A stretch of 64,000 nucleotides of DNA from Kangiellaceae bacterium (GTDB lineage Bacteria > Pseudomonadota > Gammaproteobacteria > Enterobacterales > Kangiellaceae): the NCBI GenBank assembly GCA_026196875.1, contig JAPHTP010000102.1:1-64000 (forward strand). The letters are read 5' to 3'. The number at the start of each line of letters is the position of its first letter. The stretch's first letter is position 1. Under the pieces are notes generated by a model that saw nothing but the letters and a program-made list of their open reading frames with translations, searched no databases and had not been told where the DNA came from. Below, piece after piece: positions 48,301 to 56,877 of the stretch. Position numbers and translations under genes: made by a program.

Positions 48301-48604
48301 CGTCCATAATTTAGTTAGCAATGCAGTTAAGTTCACCTCCGAAGGGAGCGTATCTGTCGAAATATCCAGGGATGGCAACAGAAACAGAATTCAAGTCTCA
48401 GATACGGGAATAGGAATTTCACAGGAAAAAATAGAAAATATTTTCGACGATTTTTCTCAGGTGGATGGCTCCACGAAAAGGGAATATGGCGGAGTTGGTT
48501 TAGGGCTTTCGATTACTAAGAAATTGGTTGAGTTGCATAAGGGTGAGGTCAAGGTTGAGTCTGAACTGGGAAAAGGCAGTCGATTTATCGTTTGGCTACC
48601 TTAA
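45371..48604 (+). CDS. propeller-type membrane sensor histidine kinase
   Basis: A 1,077-residue kinase. A signal or N-terminal membrane segment (about 24-45) precedes two-component-regulator propeller repeats (about 50-690), beginning GLTQNSINDITQDQEGLIWL, then a Y_Y_Y domain (about 700-800). A membrane helix (about 817-838) and a HisKA domain with phospho-His868 in NTSHEFRTPLNG follow, and the HATPase domain with DTGIGISQEKIENIFDDFSQ and GLGLSITKKL ends the protein. There is no receiver or DNA-binding domain, so it needs a separate partner. It starts TTG, with AAGGA about 12 bases upstream. It directly precedes the TolC-RND operon. Confidence 0.92.
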   Translation: MDNAKNNKISNEFILNNNYHTIRLAVAFISAVIFAGLNLKANASSLNFTRHVYPQGLTQNSINDITQDQEGLIWLATRGGIHYYDGIRYTRLDLNSARAEVSTTLYESVFEDSQQFLWFGGFQGEVYRYNKFTGELIDLSKKIRTFVEMNTDLGFSGQIFVFSQVTQNQLWIGSEGGVVGLDLNTLNPFAISELKSFVNIKGITDIRKHKQNVWVATASGLIGVNLNNGKAHHFLNEPENSHSLSANRISKLLATDQALWIGTFTGGLNKMDYGDFRFIRYNEKAEPEHKIAAGKINDIILDRQGHVWIAQQSGGLHRYALSEKRFVQYQKNKGDNYSLSSNDIASLYQDKTGLIWIGTNNSGVNQYSETINKFRQLKSKLNNKNSLSDDFVWDISLGPHGNIWLATLNGLDKYNSATGEFEDFKITQSIDHNNQVISLDWSAHNTLWLGLANGELYEFDPVLKKSSAIVQPKFTNRFSQRRILHIFKDKSDYLWISTYEGSYRLAPEQQLDAANNSTDYQLQNQAVARVIHHDNLGRFWLGTNGQGLLLYDQELNLLKTFVSQKNISTSLFDGVVRSIYEDQFGDMWIGTGAGLNKLARADAVSATNNFKRYQIDNGIKNDIVYSIQPGRSNELWLATNLGLVKLDIASEQYLTYQVDDGISANEFNGDASIRSQSGELFFGSVSGVTYFDPLALKVNSFEPDVTIRDVKVDGESLALGQSYERVRRADVFAGQSEIEIEFASMDFHQPDKNRYRYRLLPFQTEWSAESNKSKVLFAHLSPGEYQLELMASNNSATWTTKTRKLNIFVHPPWWQSQYAIFIYLLVAILASYLFVRKQQKKLREEKEVSAKLSRLNRLKDEFLANTSHEFRTPLNGIVGLSEVLIETEKLSEEARQMLELINASGQRLAELVNDILDDASLNNGKLILEYQEFLLEPILKSELQNIAFNTKNSIAIDYKMQDVSLKLNADPKRVKQIVHNLVSNAVKFTSEGSVSVEISRDGNRNRIQVSDTGIGISQEKIENIFDDFSQVDGSTKREYGGVGLGLSITKKLVELHKGEVKVESELGKGSRFIVWLP

Positions 48605-48660
48605 ATTACTCCCCCCAATTTGGCCGAAGTAATATTCTAGAGCTTTATATCTTTGATGTT

Positions 48661-48681
48661 AAATCTCTTTTGGAGATTTTT
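48661..48681 (+). terminator. weak terminator-like hairpin after the kinase
   Basis: AAATCTC (48661-48667) pairs with GAGATTT (48673-48679) around a 5-base loop, then only a short T-run. It is AT-rich and sits 57 bases after the kinase stop. Confidence 0.45.
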
Positions 48682-48867
48682 GGGGCGCTGATATTTGAAA
48701 GCTAAAAGTTCGTGTTAAAATACAGCCTTCATCTCAATTACTAAAAATTCTTTCTTTCGACTAGACTGACTATGGTCTGGTGAGCTTTCGTCACCCGGTA
48801 GTGTTATGACTAAAGATCATCAAACCCTACTAATCCAACCTAAAAGGATAACAAGGATAACGCTATT

Positions 48868-51219
48868 ATGATTAACAAGAGATGGTTGGCTGCTTGTCTT
48901 TTTCTATTTACCGCAGGTCTTGCGGCAAAAGATATTCAAATAGCGCTAATAAAAGATGGACCGACTCAAAAAGAATTTTTATCGGAAGAAAAAGTTAAGA
49001 AAGAAATAGTCGACTTGCTCGGTAATGAGTTTAACATCAATTTTGTAGCGCCTGAAAAAACTACTGCTGATTGGACTATTCAAGGAATAAAACGAGTTAT
49101 CCAACAAAATTATGCCGATCCGGCGGTAGATCTTGTGGTGACTTTAGGGGTTGTTTCTTCCAACGAAATTGCGACTCAAAAAGACTTTCCTAAACCAACT
49201 ATTGCAGCGGTTACGATTGACCCTGCCGCACAGAGTTTTCCGATCAATAATAATCGAAGCGGCAAACAAAACTTTACCTATATCGCGGACGTAAAGGAGG
49301 CTGGCAATGAGGTGAGTTTTTTCCGAGATTTCGTTGGCGTTTCCAAGTTTGCGGTGTTGATAGAGCCATTGTTGGCGCAAAGCTGGCCGGAATTTTCTTT
49401 AATGTTGCAACGGGCGTCTAAAAGTTACCAAGTCGAATTTGTGCAGGTACCTGTAACCGGTACTCCTAGTCAGATTGTTGATGCGATTCCAAATGAAGCT
49501 GAAGCCGTTTTAGTTGGTCCGATGTCACAATATTCCAGGCAGCAAGTAAGAGATCTGGCGAAAAGGTTGGTTGAGAGGAAGTTGCCAAGCTATACCTTTG
49601 TTGGTGAGCAAGGAGTAGAAGATGGTTTCCTGGTAACCACCAACCAAATGAATCAATCGCGTTTTCAGATGGCAAGACGAATTGCGATTAATATTCAACG
49701 TATTTTATTAGGAACCAACGCAAAGGACTTGCAGGTCAACATACAGTTCGCTAGTCGAGTGATCTACAACCAGGCAACGGGTTTGGCGATCGGTTTTGCG
49801 CCGCGATGGAACGATATCCTTGACGCCAAAATACTCAATCAAGAACAATTTGTGAATCGGCGTGCATTTAGCGTACAAGAAGCTGTGCTCTTTTCCATAA
49901 AAAATAATTTGGACTTACAAGTTTCGGCAATTGACCTTGATTTAGCCGACAAGGACGTTCAAATAGCAAAAAGCAATCTTTATCCAAGTTTATCCTTGAG
50001 TTCTGCTTACAATCAGATTAATCAAGAACAAGTGGTGGTTGGCATTAATCCAGAAAAAAGAGTAGATGCCCAGCTTAACTTTTCGCAGCTTATTTATTCT
50101 GAGTCCGCCTGGGCTAACTATGATATCAACCAGCTTTTATTCAATAATCAAGACGCTCTTTATCAATCTAAAGTATTAGATACGGCCCAACAAGCGGCAA
50201 CTGCCTACCTAAATTTATTGAGAACCAAAGCCGATGAAGAAATTCGTTTAGCCAACTTGGAAGTTACCCGAAAAAATATGGAACTGGCAGAAAATCGATT
50301 ACGTGTCGGTGCATCCGGAAAGTCTGATATCTTGCGCTGGAAAAGCCAACTAGCCTTAGATCGTAAAAACTTGTTTGCTTCGGAAGCGGCAAGGCGTAAT
50401 GCTGAGTTAGAACTAGCTAAAGTAATGAACTTGGAAAAGGGGATCTTGGTTGACGCGCGCCGCCCGAAAGTTTCTGATTTGCTCAGTATTTTGGCAGATG
50501 ATCGTTTTCAAAAATTTGTTGGCAATCAAATTCAATGGCAAGCTTTTCAAGAGTTTTATAAACATGAAGCACTTAAAAACTCACCGGAACTAAAAGGCTT
50601 TCAGAGTTTGCTCGGCGTTAACGAACGAGAGTTACTCGCCAATCAGCGAGGTCATTATGTTCCAGATATTAACGTGGTTGCTCAAGCTGGTCACAATATT
50701 GACCAGAGTGGTCTTGGCGCAGTACCGGATATAGAAAAAAATAGCTGGAGTCTAGGGCTCCAAGCGAGCCTGTCATTTGACCTGAATGGTCAAAGACGCA
50801 AGACAACAAGTCGCAAGAAGCTAGAAAAAAGACAGCTCGAGTTGCAGCAGCAATCAACGGTGCAGAGAATTCTAACGGTTACCGGCCAAGCATTATTTAA
50901 TATTAATAGTTCTTACCCCAGTATTGAGTTAAGTCATGCTTCTGCGGATGCCGCGATGCAGTCCTTGGAATTAGTTAGAAATGCTTATGCCAAAGGGCAA
51001 GTCTCCATCAGCGATCTATTAGATGCGCAAAACAATGCGCTAAGCGCCCGCTTACTTGCAGCTGATGCTGAATATTCTTTTCTGCAAGATTATATCGGAT
51101 TAATGCGCGCGGCTGGAGATTTTAAGCCGTTGTTAAATGGTTTTTACAGCAACGAATGGTTTGACCGATTGATTCAATTTTTCCGCACTAAGGGAATTGA
51201 AATCCAGCAGCCGCAATAA
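48868..51219 (+). CDS. TolC-family outer-membrane protein with N-terminal ABC-substrate-binding-like domain
   Basis: A 783-residue fusion. After a signal peptide (about 1-20), residues about 21-325 resemble the ABC_sub_bind family of periplasmic binding proteins (IQIALIKDGPTQKEFL, LVVTLGVVSSNEIA, AEAVLVGPMSQYS). From about 340 the TolC outer-membrane efflux domain begins with two OEP repeats (NLDLQVSAIDLDLADKDVQIAKS and NAYAKGQVSISDLLDAQN among others). Ordinary TolC proteins are about 450-500 residues. It heads an RND operon with an adaptor lipoprotein and an RND pump. Two tandem copies of AAGGATAAC lie just before the ATG. Confidence 0.88.
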   Translation: MINKRWLAACLFLFTAGLAAKDIQIALIKDGPTQKEFLSEEKVKKEIVDLLGNEFNINFVAPEKTTADWTIQGIKRVIQQNYADPAVDLVVTLGVVSSNEIATQKDFPKPTIAAVTIDPAAQSFPINNNRSGKQNFTYIADVKEAGNEVSFFRDFVGVSKFAVLIEPLLAQSWPEFSLMLQRASKSYQVEFVQVPVTGTPSQIVDAIPNEAEAVLVGPMSQYSRQQVRDLAKRLVERKLPSYTFVGEQGVEDGFLVTTNQMNQSRFQMARRIAINIQRILLGTNAKDLQVNIQFASRVIYNQATGLAIGFAPRWNDILDAKILNQEQFVNRRAFSVQEAVLFSIKNNLDLQVSAIDLDLADKDVQIAKSNLYPSLSLSSAYNQINQEQVVVGINPEKRVDAQLNFSQLIYSESAWANYDINQLLFNNQDALYQSKVLDTAQQAATAYLNLLRTKADEEIRLANLEVTRKNMELAENRLRVGASGKSDILRWKSQLALDRKNLFASEAARRNAELELAKVMNLEKGILVDARRPKVSDLLSILADDRFQKFVGNQIQWQAFQEFYKHEALKNSPELKGFQSLLGVNERELLANQRGHYVPDINVVAQAGHNIDQSGLGAVPDIEKNSWSLGLQASLSFDLNGQRRKTTSRKKLEKRQLELQQQSTVQRILTVTGQALFNINSSYPSIELSHASADAAMQSLELVRNAYAKGQVSISDLLDAQNNALSARLLAADAEYSFLQDYIGLMRAAGDFKPLLNGFYSNEWFDRLIQFFRTKGIEIQQPQ

Positions 51220-51388
51220 CCGCAACTGAAAGTATCGAAGTTATAAAAGTGTCGAAACGATAAACTTGCAACAATAAATCATTAATAAAATACGCGAGTA
51301 ATAGCGCATTTGAAAACTTAAAAAAACTAAAAATTGACTTATTTAAAAACTAACGAATCCAAAAATCGGAGTTCAATAGGAGCAGTAA

Positions 51389-52498
51389 ATGAAAAACGCT
51401 AAAAACATTTTACTCGTGGGCTTGTTGGGCTTGATGACAAGCGCTTGCGAGCCCGAAAAGCAGGTGGTTGAAAAAACTTATCGACCGGTTCAATATACTA
51501 AAGTTGTACCAACAGGTGGGCTCATTAAACAAACTTTTTCCGGGGTTACTGAAGCAGGTCTTGATGCCCAGCTGAGTTTTCGTGTAAATGGTACAATCGC
51601 CAAAAGACTGGTTAAACTTGGAGAAAAAGTTAATCCGGGACAAGTCTTAGCGGAGCTTGACGCAACCGACTACCGTGTGGCTTTACAGCAAGCGAAAGCG
51701 AGCCTGCAGCAAGCACAAGCCAATCAACGTAATCAAAAAACGAATTACGAACGCGTAATTGAGCTCTACGAAAACAATAATGCATCGAAAAGCGATTTAG
51801 ATGCGGCACGGGCGGGCGCTGAATCGGCGGAAGCTGCAGTTGCTGTGTCACGGAAACAGCTCGAATCAGCGGAATTACAATTAACTTATACACAAATCAA
51901 ATCTCCCGAAGCCTGCTCAATTGCGGCTGTTTTGGCTGATACCAACGAGACAGTGGCGGCTGGACAAGGCGTTTTAAGAATAAACTGCGGGCGTTGTATC
52001 AAGGTAAAAGTTTCTATTCCAGAACAATTTATTCGATTAATAAAAACTGGCTCGAGTGTTCAAGTTGCTCCCAGCGCGAGGCCGGACAATGTTTATCCTG
52101 CGACGGTTAGTGAAGTTGGTGTTGCGGCTGCGTCCGGCGGAACCTTTTCTGTTGAAGTACTGCTACAAGGTGAATGCCCTGAAATGCGCACTGGTATGAC
52201 GGCTAATGTGCAGTTTGACTTTTCTAAACAACTAACAGCGGGCAGCCAAATTTTTGTGCCCTATCTATCCGTCGGAGAAGATGAAAAAGGCCATTTTGTT
52301 TTCGCACTGGTTGCAGTAAACCAGGATGTTTATCGAGCCGAAAAGCGTCGGGTCACGATTGGGGAACCTGCACAAAATGGTTTGCAAATTATTAAAGGTG
52401 TGGAAGAAGGTGATTTGATTGCCACTGCAGGCGTAAGACGCTTGCTCGATGGTATGGAAGTCAAATTATTAGACAAGCCGATTCTAAGCAATATTTAA
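51389..52498 (+). CDS. RND efflux periplasmic adaptor lipoprotein
   Basis: A 369-residue AcrA/MexA-type adaptor. Lipobox TSAC (Cys20) is followed by the lipoyl-type RVNGTIAKRLVKLGEKVNPG, a short coiled-coil hairpin (about 95-160), a beta-barrel and a membrane-proximal domain (VEEGDLIATAGVRRLLDG). An AGGAGC ribosome site precedes the ATG. It couples the RND pump to the TolC-like fusion upstream. Confidence 0.93.
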   Translation: MKNAKNILLVGLLGLMTSACEPEKQVVEKTYRPVQYTKVVPTGGLIKQTFSGVTEAGLDAQLSFRVNGTIAKRLVKLGEKVNPGQVLAELDATDYRVALQQAKASLQQAQANQRNQKTNYERVIELYENNNASKSDLDAARAGAESAEAAVAVSRKQLESAELQLTYTQIKSPEACSIAAVLADTNETVAAGQGVLRINCGRCIKVKVSIPEQFIRLIKTGSSVQVAPSARPDNVYPATVSEVGVAAASGGTFSVEVLLQGECPEMRTGMTANVQFDFSKQLTAGSQIFVPYLSVGEDEKGHFVFALVAVNQDVYRAEKRRVTIGEPAQNGLQIIKGVEEGDLIATAGVRRLLDGMEVKLLDKPILSNI

Positions 52499-52509
52499 GG
52501 GAGTAAAGT

Positions 52510-55500
52510 ATGGACATTACTCGTTTTGCGATAGAGAAGAACCGGATTTTTAGCGTTGTTTTTATTCTCCTGATTTTTGCCGGGGTAAATGCCTATTTTT
52601 CTCTACCCAAAAGTGAAGACCCGGGCTTTATCGTGCGTACGGCTTTTATCCAGACCTCACTACCCGGAGCGAGCCCACAAAGGGTGGAACAGCTGGTTAC
52701 CGATAAGCTTGAAAAAGAAATTCAGCAAATGCCGGAAGTAAAACATATTCGCAGTGAATCTCTGGTTGGGGTGTCGCTCGTTTATGTTGATCTTAAAGAA
52801 GAATACACAAAGTTGCGGCCGGTGTGGGATAAGCTCAGGCGTAAAGTCGATGACGCTAAGAGAGAGCTGCCTAAAGAAATAAAAGGCCCTTTTATTAATG
52901 ATGAATTTGGTGACATCTTCGGCACTGTGATCGCCATCACCGGTGATGGTTTTAACTATCGTCAACTCAAACAAATTGCTGATGAGGTACGTAACGAATT
53001 GTTGCTTTTATCTAATGTGGCAAAAGTCGATGTAGTTGGTGCCCAGGAAGAGAGGGTTTTTCTCGAATACGACAATGCCCGCTTATCTGAAATTGGTATT
53101 TCTCCAGGGCAATTACAGAGTATTCTTGCGCAAAAAAATATTATTAGATCAGGCGGAAATTTTGCCACTCCTTTTGAAAAAATTATTATTGAACCAACGG
53201 GAAATTTTGATTCCATCAATGATATCGGCAACACCATAATTAATATTCCAAACTCTCAGGATGTGGTTAAGCTCAGCGATATTGTGGCAGTTAAGCGTTC
53301 TTTAATCGATCCGCAAGAAATGATTATGCACAAGACTGGAGAGCGTGCTATTGCGCTCGCTATTTCGTTAAAAGAAGGCGGTAATATCGTTGACTTAGGA
53401 CTGGAACTACAGTCAATGGTCGAATATGTAAAAACGGTTTATCCGGTTGGCATCGATTTTGAATTTTTAGCAATTCAAGCGGACGTCGTTGACGAGAAGA
53501 TAAGCGATTTTTTGGGTAATGTTTGGCAAGCGATCGCTATCGTATTGCTGGTGATGTTGGTATTCCTCGGCTTAAGAACCGGCTTTATTGTTGCATCTTT
53601 GATCCCGTCGGCGATGATTATTGCGCTATTTGTGATGCAAGTTTTTCATATCGGAATCGATCAAATGTCTTTGGCATCACTTATTATTGCTTTAGGCATG
53701 TTAGTTGATAACGCTATCGTTATGAGTGAAAGCGTTATTGTCCGCGTGGAACAAGGTGAATCAATTAAAAAGGCGTCAATTGAATCGGCGCGTGAGCTTA
53801 AACTTCCCTTGCTAATTTCTTCTCTTACTACCTCAGCAGCATTTTTACCGATCTTTTTGGCCGAGTCTCAAGTGGGCGAATATACCGCGCCACTATTTAA
53901 AGTTGTCACTATTACTCTAATATCTTCTTGGTTACTGGCGTTAACTTTAGTGCCGTTGTTATGCGTGTTATTTTTGAAAGTAAAAGCTAAAAGCTCAGAT
54001 GAACACTACGATTCTGCAATGTACAAAGTTTATCAATCGCTTTTGTTAGTCATAGTCAAACGTCCATGGATTTCTTTGCTAGGTGTTATCGGAATTTTTT
54101 ATATCTCTCTTCAAGGCTTTGCGTTTATTGAAAATGTATTTTTCCCTGAAAACGATAAACCTATCGTTACCGTAGAAATTGAAACTCCATCGGGATCACC
54201 AATAGAAAGAACTGTAGAAATTACCATCGCAGTTGAAGAGTTTATTTCGAAAAATTTAATGGCTGAAGATAATGACGGCCGGGGATTTTTATCCTGGGGA
54301 ACTTATATTGGTGAAGGACCCCCTAGATTCACTCTGTCCGCACCTTCCCACGCTCGGGCACCCAATTATTCGATGATACTCGCGAATGTTACGGACACTA
54401 AAATAGCCAAGCAAAAAATATTTCCTGAAGTGGAGCAGTTTATTGTCGAAAATTATCCTGATGTAACACCTACTGTCGACTTTTTACCCTTAGGGACCGC
54501 GGGCGGTGCTCCGGTAGCAGTTAGATTAATGGGACGTGACCAACAGCAGCTCTTTGAAATCGTAGAAAAAGTCAAACAGAAATTAACGACGATGCCCGGT
54601 GCTAAAAATGTAGTTGATGATTGGGGCGCGCGTTCCAAGAAAATAGTTTTGGATATTGATAATACTCAGGCGCAGCTCGCCGGGGTAACCAATGACGAAG
54701 TGGCTTCAGCCATGCAGACTTATTTGACTGGGTTGGAAACCACCAATTATCGTGAAGGAGATAAGTTGATCCCGGTAGTTTTGCGTTCTGAGCGGGTTGC
54801 TGACAAAGCTACCGACTTTACCTTATTGGGTAATATCGGAGTTTTTTCTCAAGCAACGGGTCAAACTGTACCATTGAGCCAAGTGGCAACCTTAAATCTG
54901 CAATGGCAAACCTCCAAAATTTTAAGAAGAGACAGGCTCAAGACGGTCACTATTTCAAGTTATGTTGAACCGGGGTTTAACTCAATTGATATTGCCCTGT
55001 CGCTTGGTGATTGGCTCAAGGAGCAACAAAAGGACTGGCCGTTTGGTTATCGTTGGGAACTGGGGGGCGATATTGAGGGGTCACTCGATGCGCAGAAATC
55101 AATTTTCGATAAATTGCCGATTGCTGGTTTAATTATGTTGTTACTGCTCGTGTGGCAGTTTAACTCGATGAGAAAGACATTTATCGTGATAGTAACCATT
55201 CCTCTGTCATTAATAGGTGTGGTTTTTGGATTGGTAATAACTGACTTACCTTTTGGTTTTATGACTATGCTTGGGGTTATTTCGCTGGCTGGTATTGTGA
55301 TCAATAATGCCATTGTACTGCTTGATCGAATCAAAATCGAAAATGAAGAAAATGGATTGCCGCTTAATCAGGCTGTACCGTTTGCTTGCCAGCAGAGGTT
55401 GCGCCCTATATTACTGACCACCGCGACTACGATAGGCGGTATGATCCCGTTAGCACTTGGCGGAGGACCCTTATGGGAATCCATGGCGGTAGCCATTATT

Positions 55501-55587
55501 TTTGGGATTTTGCTTGCGACATTACTGACTCTGGGCGTCGTTCCTTTGTTATATAGCCTGTTCTACAAGGTTAAATATAGCGATTAG
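52510..55587 (+). CDS. AcrB-type RND efflux pump
   Basis: A 1,025-residue proton-driven RND transporter with twelve membrane helices and two large periplasmic domains. Family motifs include the N-terminal NRIFSVVFILLIFAGV, PGASPQRVEQLVTDKLE, the TM4 region ALGMLVDNAIVMSES and its C-terminal counterpart LAGIVINNAIVLLDR. The TM4 aspartate pair of AcrB (Asp407-Asp408) appears here as Asp-Asn, a variant common in this subgroup. GGGAG precedes the ATG, 11 bases after the adaptor. Confidence 0.94.
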   Translation: MDITRFAIEKNRIFSVVFILLIFAGVNAYFSLPKSEDPGFIVRTAFIQTSLPGASPQRVEQLVTDKLEKEIQQMPEVKHIRSESLVGVSLVYVDLKEEYTKLRPVWDKLRRKVDDAKRELPKEIKGPFINDEFGDIFGTVIAITGDGFNYRQLKQIADEVRNELLLLSNVAKVDVVGAQEERVFLEYDNARLSEIGISPGQLQSILAQKNIIRSGGNFATPFEKIIIEPTGNFDSINDIGNTIINIPNSQDVVKLSDIVAVKRSLIDPQEMIMHKTGERAIALAISLKEGGNIVDLGLELQSMVEYVKTVYPVGIDFEFLAIQADVVDEKISDFLGNVWQAIAIVLLVMLVFLGLRTGFIVASLIPSAMIIALFVMQVFHIGIDQMSLASLIIALGMLVDNAIVMSESVIVRVEQGESIKKASIESARELKLPLLISSLTTSAAFLPIFLAESQVGEYTAPLFKVVTITLISSWLLALTLVPLLCVLFLKVKAKSSDEHYDSAMYKVYQSLLLVIVKRPWISLLGVIGIFYISLQGFAFIENVFFPENDKPIVTVEIETPSGSPIERTVEITIAVEEFISKNLMAEDNDGRGFLSWGTYIGEGPPRFTLSAPSHARAPNYSMILANVTDTKIAKQKIFPEVEQFIVENYPDVTPTVDFLPLGTAGGAPVAVRLMGRDQQQLFEIVEKVKQKLTTMPGAKNVVDDWGARSKKIVLDIDNTQAQLAGVTNDEVASAMQTYLTGLETTNYREGDKLIPVVLRSERVADKATDFTLLGNIGVFSQATGQTVPLSQVATLNLQWQTSKILRRDRLKTVTISSYVEPGFNSIDIALSLGDWLKEQQKDWPFGYRWELGGDIEGSLDAQKSIFDKLPIAGLIMLLLLVWQFNSMRKTFIVIVTIPLSLIGVVFGLVITDLPFGFMTMLGVISLAGIVINNAIVLLDRIKIENEENGLPLNQAVPFACQQRLRPILLTTATTIGGMIPLALGGGPLWESMAVAIIFGILLATLLTLGVVPLLYSLFYKVKYSD

Positions 55588-55658
55588 TTTTGCTTTGTTG
55601 GGCGCTGAATATTTGAAGCAGTAGATCGATTGATTTTGGTTATGCAAGGCAAATCGTA

Positions 55659-56705
55659 CTAACGGTTTGCCAATTGTTCTTCTGAGCAGACTTTATTGCG
55701 CCCGCTATCTTTAGCTAGATATAGGGCTTTATCCGCTCGTTCAATGAGCCCTTCCAACTCATCATCTTGCTTGCATGTACTTACGCCAATGGAGACGGTG
55801 ATGCTGCCTATATCTTTATTGGTTAAATCGGAGGTCAGTTTACGCGAAGAAATATACTCGCGCACTTTATCGGCAAATAACACCGCTTTTTCGGTATCAC
55901 TCTCCGGCAGTAACAGAGAAAATTCTTCCCCTCCCATGCGCGCAGCCATCCCCTGGTCACCGGTAGATTTTTGCAGACATTTAGCGACATAAGAAAGTAC
56001 TTTATCGCCAACAATATGCCCATGAGTGTCATTAAATTTTTTAAAGTGGTCAATATCTACTAGCAGCAAACTAAATACTGACTCCTTCGTATGGTAATCA
56101 TTAAAGAGAGAATCAAGTTTTTTTTCAAAGGCTCTGCGATTGGGAATTTGAGTCAATTGATCGGTCAGAGAAGCTTCTGTTAATTCCTGGATGTTTGACT
56201 GTAGAGTCGAAACCTCCTTTTCCATCGCCGCGAGATTATCTAGAATTTCACGGTTGGTCGCGGTGACCACTTCAGTTTCTTCAATTACCTTATCAATTAT
56301 CGATGTTAGCTGTTTAATATCAGGTTTACCCTGCAAGATCCCTTTGCATTCATCTAAGGTACTGCTAAAGCGAGAATTACCACTCGTCATTTGCTGCATA
56401 CGCTGCATTAAATCTTCGATAATAACTTTGGTTGCAGCCTGAATTTCCTCGATTGCTTCAGACGATGTCTCGCCAATATACTCCCGATACAACTGATCGT
56501 TGATTTCACGGGTAAAGGTCTTACCTTCATTTAGATAATCATCAATTATTTTATTTAGCTTTATGATAGTGCCGCGCGAATATTCATACCACACCGCATA
56601 ATTTTCCGGTGTGAGTGGTATGCCAAGATTGTTCATCCTGGGAATCGTAATTTTCAGGATATCGACATACTGAATTAGCTCTTGCTGACTATAAACCTTA
56701 GACAT
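55659..56705 (-). CDS. GGDEF diguanylate cyclase
   Basis: A 348-residue cytoplasmic c-di-GMP synthase. The N-terminal half (about 1-165) is helical and begins YSQQELIQYVDILKITIP, a putative sensory domain. The GGDEF domain (about 180-340) contains ALTDQLTQIPNRRAFE-type start (SLTDQLTQIPNRRAFEKKLD), LLVDIDHFKKFND and the active-site loop RMGGEEF near residue 258. There is no RxxD inhibitory site at the usual place. ATG 56705 chosen; TTG 56714 is possible. Confidence 0.92.
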   Translation of the reverse strand: MSKVYSQQELIQYVDILKITIPRMNNLGIPLTPENYAVWYEYSRGTIIKLNKIIDDYLNEGKTFTREINDQLYREYIGETSSEAIEEIQAATKVIIEDLMQRMQQMTSGNSRFSSTLDECKGILQGKPDIKQLTSIIDKVIEETEVVTATNREILDNLAAMEKEVSTLQSNIQELTEASLTDQLTQIPNRRAFEKKLDSLFNDYHTKESVFSLLLVDIDHFKKFNDTHGHIVGDKVLSYVAKCLQKSTGDQGMAARMGGEEFSLLLPESDTEKAVLFADKVREYISSRKLTSDLTNKDIGSITVSIGVSTCKQDDELEGLIERADKALYLAKDSGRNKVCSEEQLANR

Positions 56706-56877
56706 TGAATTCAAAAAACATGCTTACTTAAATTCGATATGGTTACTTCGAAGTAAGTATAGGAGAATTTGGCCAAATTAGGGTGGCAAACAGTGCTATC
56801 TTAAGGGTAAACAACAGACAATTATGAACAAAACTTAATTAAGATCGATTATTTATATAGCTCGCTAATTGCCCGGT

